From assembly GCF_004342985.1 (NCBI RefSeq), contig NZ_SMBO01000001.1, positions 1,364,001-1,428,000 of the forward strand: 64,000 nucleotides of DNA, read 5' to 3'. This stretch comes from Novosphingobium sp. PhB57 (GTDB lineage Bacteria; Pseudomonadota; Alphaproteobacteria; Sphingomonadales; Sphingomonadaceae). This document shows, in pieces, positions 1 through 8,328 of the stretch (position 1 is its first letter; every line of letters begins with the position of its first letter). The position numbers and the translations under genes are program-made. Under the pieces are notes generated by a model. It searched no databases. It had not been told where the DNA came from and worked only from the letters and a program-made list of their open reading frames with translations.

Positions 1-624
1 GAGCGCCGCGGCGACGAATTCGTCATCGCAGGTCTCCATGCGCTTCTTGGTGAGCGGGCCGGTGTCCTCGATCTTCTGCTTGCCCACCTTGCCCCAGCGT
101 TCCATCTCCGTGGGATCGTCCTTGTCGGTCGCCCAGCTGTGGATCACGCCGCGGGGGCCGAAGCGTTCCTTGAACTTGGGGTCCTTCGGATAGTCCTCCA
201 TCTCGGGCTCTTCCTCGGCATTGAGGTGATAGAGGTTGCCGAAGAACTCGTCGAAACCGTGATTGGTGGGCAGCATGTGGTTCAGGTCGCCCAGGTGGTT
301 CTTGCCGAACTGCCCGGTGGCATAGCCCTGCTCCTTGAGCAGCGCGGCGATGGTCACGATCTTTTCGTTCATGCCGGTGGGCGCGGCGGGAATACCCACC
401 TTGGAGAGCCCGGTGCGCAGCACGCTCTGCCCGGTGATGAAGGACGAGCGCCCCGCGGTGCAGCTCTGTTCGCCGTAGCTGTCGGTGAACTTCATGCCTT
501 CCCTGGCAAGCCGGTCGATGTTCGGCGTTCGATAGCCCATCAGGCCGTCGGTATAGCAACTGAGATTGCTGATTCCGATGTCGTCACCCCAGATGACCAG
601 GATGTTCGGCTTTCCATTCGGCAT
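1..624 (-). CDS. Type I sulfatase (arylsulfatase family), N-terminal part
   Basis: Sulfate ester hydrolase of the alkaline-phosphatase superfamily. The 208 residues present begin with the metal-binding strand [11 protein letters not shown] (Asp14, Asp15) and contain CTAGR at residues 55-59. This matches the C-x-P/A-x-R signature whose Cys is oxidised to formylglycine, followed by the usual SSFITGQ. GKNHLGD, a further family motif, follows at about residue 109. There is no signal peptide, so the enzyme is probably cytoplasmic. The start at 624 has AAGGA 8 bases upstream; an in-frame ATG 9 bases earlier has its AAGG directly against it. The gene runs off the window start, so the C-terminal half is unseen. 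A formylglycine-generating enzyme lies at 5110-6060. The substrate cannot be read from this fragment. Confidence 0.9.
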   Translation of the reverse strand, partial: MPNGKPNILVIWGDDIGISNLSCYTDGLMGYRTPNIDRLAREGMKFTDSYGEQSCTAGRSSFITGQSVLRTGLSKVGIPAAPTGMNEKIVTIAALLKEQGYATGQFGKNHLGDLNHMLPTNHGFDEFFGNLYHLNAEEEPEMEDYPKDPKFKERFGPRGVIHSWATDKDDPTEMERWGKVGKQKIEDTGPLTKKRMETCDDEFVAAAL

Positions 625-814
625 GATAGGCATCCTTCTGCACGATAGGACCGCAATGGTCGTGAAGGCGGGCCGATTCGGCCATCCGGGTTTCACCCGA
701 TACCAAGTTGTTTTGCATCCTAGGGGAGTGGATATTGCCTATCCGGCCCATCACTCGCGCAAACAACGTTACGAGCACGCTTCATACCGGACCTTTTATT
801 TTCCAGTATGCTCG

Positions 815-1507
815 CTATTTCTTGGACATCCCCTCAGCATTGATGGGCGAGAGGCTCTTCAATTCGGTGAGGCCCGCAGCGCTCAGCTTGGCCCAGTGAG
901 CGAAGAGGTCTTCGAAGTCCGCCGTGTTGGTCACGGTGTTGCGCAAATAGGCCCGGCTGTCTTCCATGCTGCGGGAATCGACCGCACGGCCGAGCAAGGC
1001 ACCGGTGCGCGAATCGCGCGCCTCGATCACCAGCGTGCCGCCTCCGGCGTCGCGGGAAAAGGTCCACGACCGGCCCGCCGTCATGGGGTCCGGGGCGACC
1101 ACGTCGAGATTGACGACCGCCGTGGACAGCCGCAGCACATCGGAGCCGGGCTGGTCCACCACCTGGTATCCCGCCTTCTGGTAAGCTTCCACGAACAGCT
1201 TGTGGAAGCCGGTCTTCGCCTGCTCTAGGATATCCCGCGCCTGCTCGTTGGAGACGGGGCGCCCCCTGTCCTCGGCAAAGCCATGCTCGCGCTGCCAGTT
1301 CTTGCGGAAGGCTATTTCCGCCGGGTCGATCATGACTTTGGTATAGCCGCGAAAGTCCGCATCGGGCTGAAGGTAGACCGTCTCGATCTTGCTTGATTTC
1401 ACATGCATCAGCCCGTCCCAGGTGTCCGGCGCCTTGGCCGCCAGGGCGGGCACGGCGCAAGCGAGCAGAAGGGGCAGGACGGCATATCTGGACAAGCGCG
1501 CGCGCAT
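815..1507 (-). CDS. DUF3313 family secreted protein
   Basis: A 230-residue exported protein of unknown biochemical role. Residues 1-24 form a signal peptide ending ALA, with no lipobox Cys. The body carries the DUF3313 pattern, with YLQPDADFRGYTKVMIDP near residues 40-60 and a C-terminal helix that includes FEDLFAHWAKL. The start at 1507 is chosen because GAGGAG sits 7 bases upstream and the signal peptide begins there; a longer open frame upstream has no such support. It lies 190 bp upstream of the sulfatase on the same strand and is divergent from the channel gene at 1766. DUF3313 proteins are usually annotated as lipoproteins or periplasmic proteins; a part in sulfatase substrate handling is only inferred from position. 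Confidence 0.8.
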   Translation of the reverse strand: MRARLSRYAVLPLLLACAVPALAAKAPDTWDGLMHVKSSKIETVYLQPDADFRGYTKVMIDPAEIAFRKNWQREHGFAEDRGRPVSNEQARDILEQAKTGFHKLFVEAYQKAGYQVVDQPGSDVLRLSTAVVNLDVVAPDPMTAGRSWTFSRDAGGGTLVIEARDSRTGALLGRAVDSRSMEDSRAYLRNTVTNTADFEDLFAHWAKLSAAGLTELKSLSPINAEGMSKK

Positions 1508-1765
1508 CTTGAGTCTCCTCTGTTCCCGGTCTCGGGTCCCGACATTTTCGCAAGACATTATCCGCAGCGCGGCGGCGCGCACATCGGGACCATTACCGGC
1601 TTTGCGCGGGACTACTCCGCTCCCCGGCGACGGCCCGCTCCCGCCCTGACCGCTCCCGCCCCGTTCACCCGGGCATGCGTCGGGCAATCCGGGGGTAATC
1701 CCCGATTCAGCTCCCGGCCCGCCTGCCGCACTCTCCTCGACCTGTCAGAGGATCAGGAGCGGTAC

Positions 1766-2758
1766 ATGCCCCATGTCAATTTCCGGCACGTCTTGTGGAG
1801 TCTCCTGGCGCTGGGATGCAGCCAGGCCGCAGGCACGGCCCAGGCCTCGGAAGGCGGCACCAGCATCTATCTGCTGGGATCCGGCGGTCCGGCCGCCGCC
1901 GTTCAGCCGCCCGTCGAAGGCATCTTCGTGGACGACACGATGTATTTCTACGGCGGCGACATCGCGGCCGACAAGAGCCTTGTCGTGGGCGGCAATGTCG
2001 CGCTGGGCCTCGACTCCTTCGTGGCGGCACAGTTCACCACCCTGGTCTGGGTACCCTCCACCAAGTTCCTGGGCGGCACCCTGGCCCTTGGCGGCTCGCT
2101 GCCGCTGGCCGCGCCCTTCGTCGATGCCTCGGTGATCGTCGCCGGGCCCGGCGGACAGTCCATCACCCGCTCCCGCACCGACAATACCCTGGCGATCGGC
2201 GACCCCCTCGCCAACATGTCGCTCGGCTGGAAGTGGGACAAGTTCTACCTGCAGGTCGGCGGCTTCGTGAATATCCCGGTGGGCCACTACCGCGAAGGCG
2301 AGCTGGCGAACATCGCGTTTCACCGCTGGGCCGGCGACGCCTCGCTGGCCGCGAGCTGGCACGACACCGATTCCGGCTGGGACATCAGCGCCAAGGCCGG
2401 TGTCACTTTCAATGGCAACAACAAGGTCACCGACTACAACACCGGCAACGAGCTTCATGTCGAAGCCGCGGTGGAGAAGAGCTTCTCCGAGAAATTCTCC
2501 GCCGGGATCGTCGGCTATTATTATGACCAGATCAGCGGCGATACCGGCGAAGGTGCGGTACTCGGCCCCAACAAGGGCCGGGTCGCGGCGCTGGGCGGCA
2601 CGGCTGCCTATAACCTGATCCTCGGCCGCAGCCCGGCCACCTTCCGGGTGCGCGTATTCCAGGAATTCGACGCCCGCCGCCGTCAGGAAGGGACCGCGGG
2701 CATGTTGAGCCTGACCTTGCCGCTCAAGATCTTCCCGCCGGCCGCCGCGACGAACTGA
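1766..2758 (+). CDS. Phenol-MetA-type outer-membrane channel (SphA/Phenol_MetA_deg family)
   Basis: A 330-residue outer-membrane beta-barrel of the family named after MetA of phenol degradation, thought to admit hydrophobic or aromatic substrates. There is a signal peptide at residues 1-26 (cleavage after AQA). Alternating amphipathic strands run throughout, including GWKWDKFYLQVGGFVNIPVG and a VGYYYDQISGD segment typical of the family. ATG 1766 has AGGAG 6 bases upstream; the open frame extends further 5' but lacks a ribosome site. It is the first of three co-directional genes (channel, BamA-like barrel, carrier), which suggests an uptake route across both membranes. The substrate is not known from sequence; an aromatic or steroid sulfate ester would fit the neighbours. 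Confidence 0.85.
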   Translation: MPHVNFRHVLWSLLALGCSQAAGTAQASEGGTSIYLLGSGGPAAAVQPPVEGIFVDDTMYFYGGDIAADKSLVVGGNVALGLDSFVAAQFTTLVWVPSTKFLGGTLALGGSLPLAAPFVDASVIVAGPGGQSITRSRTDNTLAIGDPLANMSLGWKWDKFYLQVGGFVNIPVGHYREGELANIAFHRWAGDASLAASWHDTDSGWDISAKAGVTFNGNNKVTDYNTGNELHVEAAVEKSFSEKFSAGIVGYYYDQISGDTGEGAVLGPNKGRVAALGGTAAYNLILGRSPATFRVRVFQEFDARRRQEGTAGMLSLTLPLKIFPPAAATN

Positions 2759-2835
2759 CCGGACACCGATCGGCCGCGTCTTGCCGGTCGCCGCTGCGCC
2801 GCAAGACGTGTGCCCATCCAGAAGGAGAGCCGACC

Positions 2836-4089
2836 ATGCAGCAGCGGCCGGATGCCACGCCCCCTCGGCCCCTGTCCGCGGCCCCGCTCCGGTCTGCCCC
2901 GATGCTGGCGACGCTGCTGCTGGCCGGGCTTCCCCTTCCCGCCCTGGCACAGGACCGGCCGGTACAGCAGATGGCGAACGACACCGTCATCGCGACGACT
3001 TCGCTGTCCGCCCCCCAGAACGACCGGCCTGCCACCGGCGACGCCGCCACATCGGCAGCCGCGCCGCCGGCGCCTCCCGCCGCCAAGAAGATGAAACCCG
3101 ACCTGCTGGTCGTTCCCATTCCGATGTCGAACCCGACGGTCGGGGCCGGGCTCACCGTGGCGGGAGTGCTGTTCTACAACCCCAACGGCTCCAGCCAACC
3201 CTGGGTCACCGGCGGCGGTGCCTTCTATACCACCAACAAGAGCTGGGGCGCGGGCGCGGTGCACAGCATGTCGCTGGACGACGACCGCTTCAAGGTGCTG
3301 CTCTTCGGCGGCTATGCCGACATCAACATGCAGTTCTACGGCATCGGCGCCAATGCGGGCGACCGCGACATCTCGGTGGACCTGGAGGACCGGGGCACCA
3401 TGATCCTGTCCCAGGGGCAGTACGAGATCGCAGACCACTTCTACGTCGGCGCGCGCTATCGCTTTCTCAAGGTGAACTCCCGGATAAAGCGCGAAAATCC
3501 GCTCTTTCCCGATCTCAACCTGCCGGGCAACCTGCTCGACAGCCAGACTTCGGGCATCGGCCCGGCCGTGACTTACGACAGCCGGGACAACCAGTTCGCA
3601 CCGCGCAAGGGCGCCAATGTCACGCTCGTCGGCGTCTTCAACATGGACGCGCTGGGCAGCGATTTTTCCTATGACACCTGGCAGTTCGCGGCCAGTGGGT
3701 ACTTCCCGGCGACCTCCACCGGCACGCTCGCGATCCACGGCAGCCTTTGCGCGGTATCCAAGGGTGCTCCGTTCTACGACTTGTGCATGTACGGCCAGAA
3801 CGGAGACCTTCGGGGATACGAAATGGGCCGCTACCGCGACCGTGCGATGTGGACCGCGCAAATCGAATGGCGCCAACAGATGAGCGACAGGTTCGGCGGG
3901 GTCCTGTTCGGCGGGATCGGCGGGATCGGAGACAGCCTCGGAGATCTCGACCGTGGCAAGTTCCTGCCCGCCGTGGGCATGGGCCTGCGTTTCAAGGCCT
4001 CGCCAGAGACCGGCACGAACTTGCGGCTCGACATCGCGATGGGTCGGGATTCACAGGCCATCTACTTCGGAATCGGCGAGGCGTTCTGA
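2836..4089 (+). CDS. BamA/TamA-like outer-membrane barrel lacking POTRA domains
   Basis: A 417-residue protein whose residues about 90-417 resemble the bacterial surface antigen (Omp85 barrel) domain, ending in the aromatic-terminated strand AIYFGIGEAF. After a signal peptide (about residues 1-39, ending ALA) comes a low-complexity Ala/Pro-rich linker instead of POTRA domains, so it is not a full BamA or TamA. GAAGGAGAG precedes ATG 2836. It sits 77 bp behind the MetA-type channel and 122 bp before the symporter-like gene. POTRA-less family members are often annotated as BamA/TamA family outer membrane proteins; their function is unsettled. Here it may be a second outer-membrane port or serve surface exposure of a partner. 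Confidence 0.82.
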   Translation: MQQRPDATPPRPLSAAPLRSAPMLATLLLAGLPLPALAQDRPVQQMANDTVIATTSLSAPQNDRPATGDAATSAAAPPAPPAAKKMKPDLLVVPIPMSNPTVGAGLTVAGVLFYNPNGSSQPWVTGGGAFYTTNKSWGAGAVHSMSLDDDRFKVLLFGGYADINMQFYGIGANAGDRDISVDLEDRGTMILSQGQYEIADHFYVGARYRFLKVNSRIKRENPLFPDLNLPGNLLDSQTSGIGPAVTYDSRDNQFAPRKGANVTLVGVFNMDALGSDFSYDTWQFAASGYFPATSTGTLAIHGSLCAVSKGAPFYDLCMYGQNGDLRGYEMGRYRDRAMWTAQIEWRQQMSDRFGGVLFGGIGGIGDSLGDLDRGKFLPAVGMGLRFKASPETGTNLRLDIAMGRDSQAIYFGIGEAF

Positions 4090-4211
4090 GCGACGCCGCC
4101 TCACGGAAGAGGCGGATAGCGGCATTTCACGAGGCGGCTAGGGACTTTCCCCGATCAACTTTTGCTCCTGCCAAGGCAATGATCGCAAAGCACAACGGAA
4201 GGTGAAGACCG

Positions 4212-5078
4212 ATGGAGATCGTGAAACAACTGATACCGTTACTGCTGACCTTGAGCCTCGGCCTGCTGGTGGTAGCGGCCGGACTGGCATCGTCGCGCGG
4301 TGACTTCGCCTATGTCCTGAGGCGCCCCCGGCTGTTGCTGCCCGCCTTCGTGGCGATCATGGTGATCCCGATCCTTGCGGCCATGGCCATCGTCGCTCTG
4401 TTCCCGCTTTCCCAGGCGGCAAAAGCCGGCATCCTGCTCATGGCCATTTCGCCGGTGCCCCCACTGATGCCGGGCAAGGCGCTGAAGGCGGGCGGTCACA
4501 CGCCCTATGTCTACGGCCTCATGGCGACCGGCGCCGTCTTCGCCGTGATCTTCGTGCCGATCCTCGGCGCCCTGGCAGCCCGCTTCTACGGCGTTCACGC
4601 GCAATTCCCGGTAAGCGTGGTTGCGCGCAATATCCTCATTGGCGTGGCCATCCCGCTTGTGGTCGGGCTTGTAGTTGGCCGGGTCCTGCTCAAGGCGCCC
4701 GCTCCGCGCCTGACGAAAGCCGTGACCATTGCCGCCTACCTGCTGCTGGTGCTGGCCGCACTGCCGATCTTGATCAAAGTCTGGCCGGCAATGATGGCGC
4801 TGATCGGCAATGGCACGGTTCTGGCCATGATACTCGTCGCCGTCGTGGCCATCGCGGGCGGCCATTTTCTTGGTGGCGACAACCTGGCGGACCGAGGCTC
4901 GCTCGCCATCTCCGCCGCCATGCGACACCCTGGCATCGCCTTGGCCCTGGCCGGTGCCAATCATGCCAATGCGGCGCTTTCGGCTGCAGTCCTGCTGTTC
5001 CTGATAGTCGGGTTCCTGGTGCTGATCCCTTACCAGATGCTCCTGCGGCGACAGGAAAAGCCCGGAGATCAGGTCTGA
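4212..5078 (+). CDS. Bile acid:sodium symporter-like (BASS) membrane carrier
   Basis: A 288-residue polytopic inner-membrane protein with about nine hydrophobic segments. The first helix starts at residue 8, and a conserved SAAMRHPGIALALAGANH segment lies near residues 234-251, resembling the sodium/anion crossover motif of the BASS family. These carriers import organic anions such as bile acids, pantoate or pyruvate. The gene closes the run begun by the channel at 1766. ATG 4212 has GGAAGGTGA upstream. Inference: it carries the organic sulfate substrate, or its desulfated acid product, over the inner membrane. Assignment to the wider family is solid; the substrate is open. Confidence 0.82.
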   Translation: MEIVKQLIPLLLTLSLGLLVVAAGLASSRGDFAYVLRRPRLLLPAFVAIMVIPILAAMAIVALFPLSQAAKAGILLMAISPVPPLMPGKALKAGGHTPYVYGLMATGAVFAVIFVPILGALAARFYGVHAQFPVSVVARNILIGVAIPLVVGLVVGRVLLKAPAPRLTKAVTIAAYLLLVLAALPILIKVWPAMMALIGNGTVLAMILVAVVAIAGGHFLGGDNLADRGSLAISAAMRHPGIALALAGANHANAALSAAVLLFLIVGFLVLIPYQMLLRRQEKPGDQV

Positions 5079-5109
5079 TCCCCGGGCCCTGCAGGCTCAG
5101 TCGTTCGCG

Positions 5110-6060
5110 TCAGATCCTGGCGATGGCCCGGAAACCGACATGGGATGTCGAGGTATCGACCGGCTGGGCATGGCGCGCCGCCGGTCGATAGCGCTGGCAG
5201 TAGTTCGGCGCGCAAAGGTGCGAGCCGCCCTTGAGCACGCGCCGGGGGATGCGCGTGGGGTCGTTCGGGTCGACACTGTCCTGCATCGCCTTGGCCCGCG
5301 CCGTGGAGCAGCAGCTCCTGACCGGCGCCGCACCGGGAGAATCGCGCCACCAGTCGGCGGTCCATTCCCAGACATTGCCGATCATGTCGTTGAGCCCATA
5401 GCCGTTGGCCGGATAAGTGCCGACGGGCGAGGTCCGCAGCCACCCGTCCTCGCGCAAGTTCGCATAAGGGAAAGCGCCCTGCCAGGTGTTGGCCTGATGG
5501 ACGCCGCCCGGCACGAGTTCGGAACCCCAGGCGAATTCGGTGCCTTCGCTGCCACCGCGCGCCGCGAACTCCCACTCCGCCTCGTTCGGCAGCGAGAGTC
5601 CCGCCCAGTCGAGATAGGCCTCGACATCGACCAGCGCGACATGGACCACCGGATGTTCGGCGATCTCGTCCAGGGAGCTATCTGGTCCCATGGGATGGCG
5701 CCAGTCCGCGCCGGACTGGAAAGACCACCACTGGCTGACCGGCCCGCGCGGATCGACCGGGCGGGCGGGCGGCTGGAACACGAGCGAGGACGGTACCAGC
5801 ATCTCCGGCAGGGCGCCGGGATAGTCGGCCGGGTCCGGCGCCTGCTCTGCAAAAGTGCGGTAGCCGGTTTCCGCCACGAACCGCGCGAATTCCCGGTTGG
5901 TCACCGGGTTGCGGTCGATCCAGAAGCCTTCGACCGCGGCCGGCCGCTCGGGCCTTTCTTCGGGATAATGGTGGTTGGAGCCCATGGTGAACTGCCCGCC
6001 TTCGATCCAGACCATGTCGCGATCGGATCCGGGGCGGGTCTTTGCTGCATTCGATGCCAC
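5110..6060 (-). CDS. Formylglycine-generating enzyme family protein
   Basis: A 316-residue FGE-sulfatase domain protein that would oxidise the Cys of the CTAGR motif in sulfatases to formylglycine. Visible landmarks are the N-terminal FTMGS (residues 24-28), NEAEWEFAARGG (159-170), GNVWEWTADWW (228-238) and KGGSHLCAPNYCQRYRPAAR (277-296). Cys283 and Cys288 reproduce the spacing of the copper-binding catalytic Cys pair of true FGEs, unlike many FGE-fold relatives that lack it. There is no signal peptide, consistent with the cytoplasmic sulfatase. The start is GTG 6060, three bases after the stop of the DUF202 gene, which gives a coupled DUF4136-DUF202-FGE operon. Function is strongly suggested by the cysteines plus the sulfatase about 4.5 kb away. 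Confidence 0.92.
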   Translation of the reverse strand: MASNAAKTRPGSDRDMVWIEGGQFTMGSNHHYPEERPERPAAVEGFWIDRNPVTNREFARFVAETGYRTFAEQAPDPADYPGALPEMLVPSSLVFQPPARPVDPRGPVSQWWSFQSGADWRHPMGPDSSLDEIAEHPVVHVALVDVEAYLDWAGLSLPNEAEWEFAARGGSEGTEFAWGSELVPGGVHQANTWQGAFPYANLREDGWLRTSPVGTYPANGYGLNDMIGNVWEWTADWWRDSPGAAPVRSCCSTARAKAMQDSVDPNDPTRIPRRVLKGGSHLCAPNYCQRYRPAARHAQPVDTSTSHVGFRAIARI

Positions 6061-6063
6061 GGT

Positions 6064-6726
6064 TCAGTTCATCCCCGAGATGTTGAAGACGATCCCCAGC
6101 ACCGCCGCTATGCCGAGAATAGCCAGCAGCACCGCAACGACCAGGGTAAGCGAAACCGGAAACACCGTCTCGCCGTGAATCAGCCCGTCGCCCGTCATGG
6201 ACGTTCGGCTGGCGCGAAGCTCCAGCGCAAACTGGACGTGCCGCGCGATGCCGCCGAACAGCAGCAATATGCCCAGCACGATAAGCGCAACGCCGAAGTT
6301 CCGGGGTGTCTGGCTTTGGCCGATGACACCCGCTTCGTGCAGCTTCGCGAAGGCCTGATAGATCGTGAAACCGAAGCCGATGAGCGACAGCGCAGTGCGT
6401 ATCTCGGACATCAGCGTCCGATCGGCGCTCATCCGCGTCCGGTGGAAGGACATGCCGGTGCGGCGCATCGACATTTCCGTGCGGTTTTCGGAAAGACCCG
6501 TGCGATGCTGCGAAAGATCGGTCCGGAATTCGGACAGGTCCGTGCGGTGCTCCGAAAGGTTCGTGCGAAAGCGCGAGAGATTGCTGCGAAACCGCGAGAA
6601 AGTGGTCGAAGCCTCGTCGGAAGAGATTCCGGCAACGTCGGGCAGAGGCGGAACGGCAGGCAGGTCGATCCGCTCAGGCCTGGGGGTGGCGATGCCCCGT
6701 TCGTTCTCGAACGCTTCGCCGGTCAT
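6064..6726 (-). CDS. DUF202 (YidH-like) membrane protein with ten heptad repeats
   Basis: A 220-residue protein with an N-terminal soluble stretch, ten tandem seven-residue units at 46-115 (pattern aromatic/His-R-T-x-L/M-S-x), then three membrane segments at about 112-127, 145-163 and 190-215. The last two units plus IGFGFTIYQAF match the start of the DUF202 domain, whose core carries R-T-x-L repeats, so the upstream units look like duplications of that motif. The start at 6726 forms an ATGA overlap with the upstream DUF4136 gene, and its stop is three bases before the FGE start, so the three are co-translated. DUF202 has no agreed function. The coupling suggests a membrane partner for the sulfatase/FGE system, which is inference. 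Confidence 0.82.
   Translation of the reverse strand: MTGEAFENERGIATPRPERIDLPAVPPLPDVAGISSDEASTTFSRFRSNLSRFRTNLSEHRTDLSEFRTDLSQHRTGLSENRTEMSMRRTGMSFHRTRMSADRTLMSEIRTALSLIGFGFTIYQAFAKLHEAGVIGQSQTPRNFGVALIVLGILLLFGGIARHVQFALELRASRTSMTGDGLIHGETVFPVSLTLVVAVLLAILGIAAVLGIVFNISGMN
6382..6591 (-). repeat. Ten tandem 21-bp coding units (heptad peptide repeats)
   Basis: In the DUF202 gene, 210 bp encode ten consecutive seven-residue units, from FRSNLSR through HRTDLSE and NRTEMSM to IRTALSL. Arg is fixed at position 2, Thr at position 3 in nine of ten, Leu/Met at position 5 and Ser at position 6. The DNA units have diverged at synonymous positions, so this is an old protein-level expansion and not a fresh slippage product. 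Confidence 0.9.
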
Positions 6727-7256
6727 TTCGCCGCTCCTGCCGGCGGCGGGAAGTTGGCGAGAACCGCCGTCACCACCGCATTGACCTTTTCCTGAGTGAC
6801 GCTGCTGCTGGTCACCTGCTGCGTCGCAGTGCCATGCCACACCGGCGACTTGCTCGCGCTGTCGTAGACGTCGATGGTCAGCGTCCCGTCCGTCACGTTG
6901 CGCACATCGACCTGGTTGTACCCGGCCCAGCCGCCCCAGGGACGGAAATAGGGCCCGTAGGAGCCCAGCGAGGACACTTCCACGCGGTCACGCGAACCAA
7001 GGGTAAACCCGATGGCGAAATCGCCGGTGCCGGCCTGGGTATAGCCGCGCTTGGACATCTCGCTTTCGACCGCGGTCTTGACGCGCTGGGTAAGCAGCGG
7101 GTTCACGCCTTGCGGTGCGGCAGTGTAAGCCCAGCTATACGTCCGGAAACCGGCAAAATTCGCCGTAGGATCGGCGTCGAAGGTTACTTTCGGCGTGGTC
7201 GCGCAAGATGCCGTCAGCAGTGCGCAACATGCCAGGGTCAACGCTCGCGAGTTCAT
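6723..7256 (-). CDS. DUF4136 lipoprotein
   Basis: A 177-residue predicted outer-membrane or periplasmic lipoprotein. The N-terminus ends in lipobox LTASC (Cys18), followed by the DUF4136 domain: V-x-F-D-A-D near residues 24-29, FRTYSWAYT near 37-45, and a C-terminal half of alternating strands (LTIDVYDSASKSPVWHGTA). It heads the minus-strand operon with the DUF202 and FGE genes, overlapping the next start by ATGA. It is divergent from the DUF2092 gene at 7491 across a 234-bp shared upstream region. The family has no defined activity. Its place at the head of an FGE operon is the only functional hint. Confidence 0.85.
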   Translation of the reverse strand: MNSRALTLACCALLTASCATTPKVTFDADPTANFAGFRTYSWAYTAAPQGVNPLLTQRVKTAVESEMSKRGYTQAGTGDFAIGFTLGSRDRVEVSSLGSYGPYFRPWGGWAGYNQVDVRNVTDGTLTIDVYDSASKSPVWHGTATQQVTSSSVTQEKVNAVVTAVLANFPPPAGAAK

Positions 7257-7490
7257 GGCCTTCTCCTTGTATCGAGGCCTGAACTATTCGGCTGGCAATG
7301 GCTTTCAGCTATCGGGAATCTCCCTGATGCAGGCTGTCGGGCATCCCCATGGACAGCCCCCGAGGTTCGCCGCGCCGACTGCCCTGGCATCTCCCGAGGC
7401 AATTCCAGCGCGATCAGAGGGATTCCCCGGATGTGACGCCCGCAGGGAAACTGTGACCCTGTAACGGTTCAGCCATCAAAGGAGTGACCG

Positions 7491-8327
7491 ATGCCCGTTT
7501 CGCGCTTCCGGCCTACCGCCGGAGCCTTCACGCTGGCGCTGCTGCTCGCGGTTGCCGCGACACCCGCTCTCGCCCAGGCTGCTGCGGACCAGACCCCGTC
7601 CGCAGCCGACGCGGCGACGACCGCAGCCACTGGGCCCCGCACGGCGACGCAGACGCTCGACCCGGTGGCCATCCAGGCGCTCAAGGGCATGGGCAACTAT
7701 CTCAAGACGCTGCAGAGCTTCGAGATCCAGTCCAAGGCGACGATGGAATCGACGTTGCAAGACACCGATATCGCCGTGCATCTCGGCTATGAGGCAACCT
7801 ACAAGGTCATGCGGCCCACCGCCTTCTTCGTGCAATTGAAGTCGGACCGCGCGATCCGCGAATATTACTATGACGGCAAATCACTCACCGTGAACGTGCC
7901 GCGGCAGAACTACTATGCCAAAGTGCCCGCCCCGGCGACGATCCGCCAGACGGTGGACAAGATCTATCTCGACTACGGCATCGACTTGCCGCTTGCCGAT
8001 CTGTTCTACTGGTCCGAAAATCCCGTGACCGATGGCATCACTTCGGCCGTCCGCGTGGGCTTCGCGCGGATCAACGGGCAGGAAACCGACCAGTTCGCCT
8101 ATCGCGGCGAGGATCTCGACTGGCAGCTCTGGATCGCCCGCGGCAAGAAGCCGGTGCCGCTGAAGGTCGTGATCATAGACCGGTCGAACCCGATCCGGCC
8201 GTCTTACGTGGCGGAACTCACCTGGAACACCGCCCCTGCCCTGACGGCGCGCGATTTCGCCTTCGTTCCGGGCAAGAACGCCACCGCGATCCAACTGGCC
8301 GCGCTTTCCAGCCTGGAGGGCAACTGA
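7491..8327 (+). CDS. DUF2092 periplasmic protein
   Basis: A 278-residue exported protein (signal peptide residues 1-29, cleavage after ALAQA) with the DUF2092 pattern: TLQSFEIQSKATMES near 74, YKVMRPTAFFVQLKSDR near 104-120, an YYYDGKSLTV strand, and a C-terminal LTWNTAPALTARDFAFVPG. The fold is expected to resemble LolA/LppX-type lipoprotein carriers with a half-barrel that binds lipid, so a periplasmic carrier role is possible. AAAGGAG stands 8 bases before ATG 7491. Only one base separates its stop from the next gene, so the pair is co-translated. The linker at residues 30-55 is Ala/Thr-rich. Confidence 0.85.
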   Translation: MPVSRFRPTAGAFTLALLLAVAATPALAQAAADQTPSAADAATTAATGPRTATQTLDPVAIQALKGMGNYLKTLQSFEIQSKATMESTLQDTDIAVHLGYEATYKVMRPTAFFVQLKSDRAIREYYYDGKSLTVNVPRQNYYAKVPAPATIRQTVDKIYLDYGIDLPLADLFYWSENPVTDGITSAVRVGFARINGQETDQFAYRGEDLDWQLWIARGKKPVPLKVVIIDRSNPIRPSYVAELTWNTAPALTARDFAFVPGKNATAIQLAALSSLEGN

Positions 8328-8328
8328 C

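Noticed and set aside
6382..6591. Slippage-type microsatellite in the DUF202 gene
   Set aside because: Units differ at many synonymous sites, so it is an old protein repeat, not a phase-variable tract.
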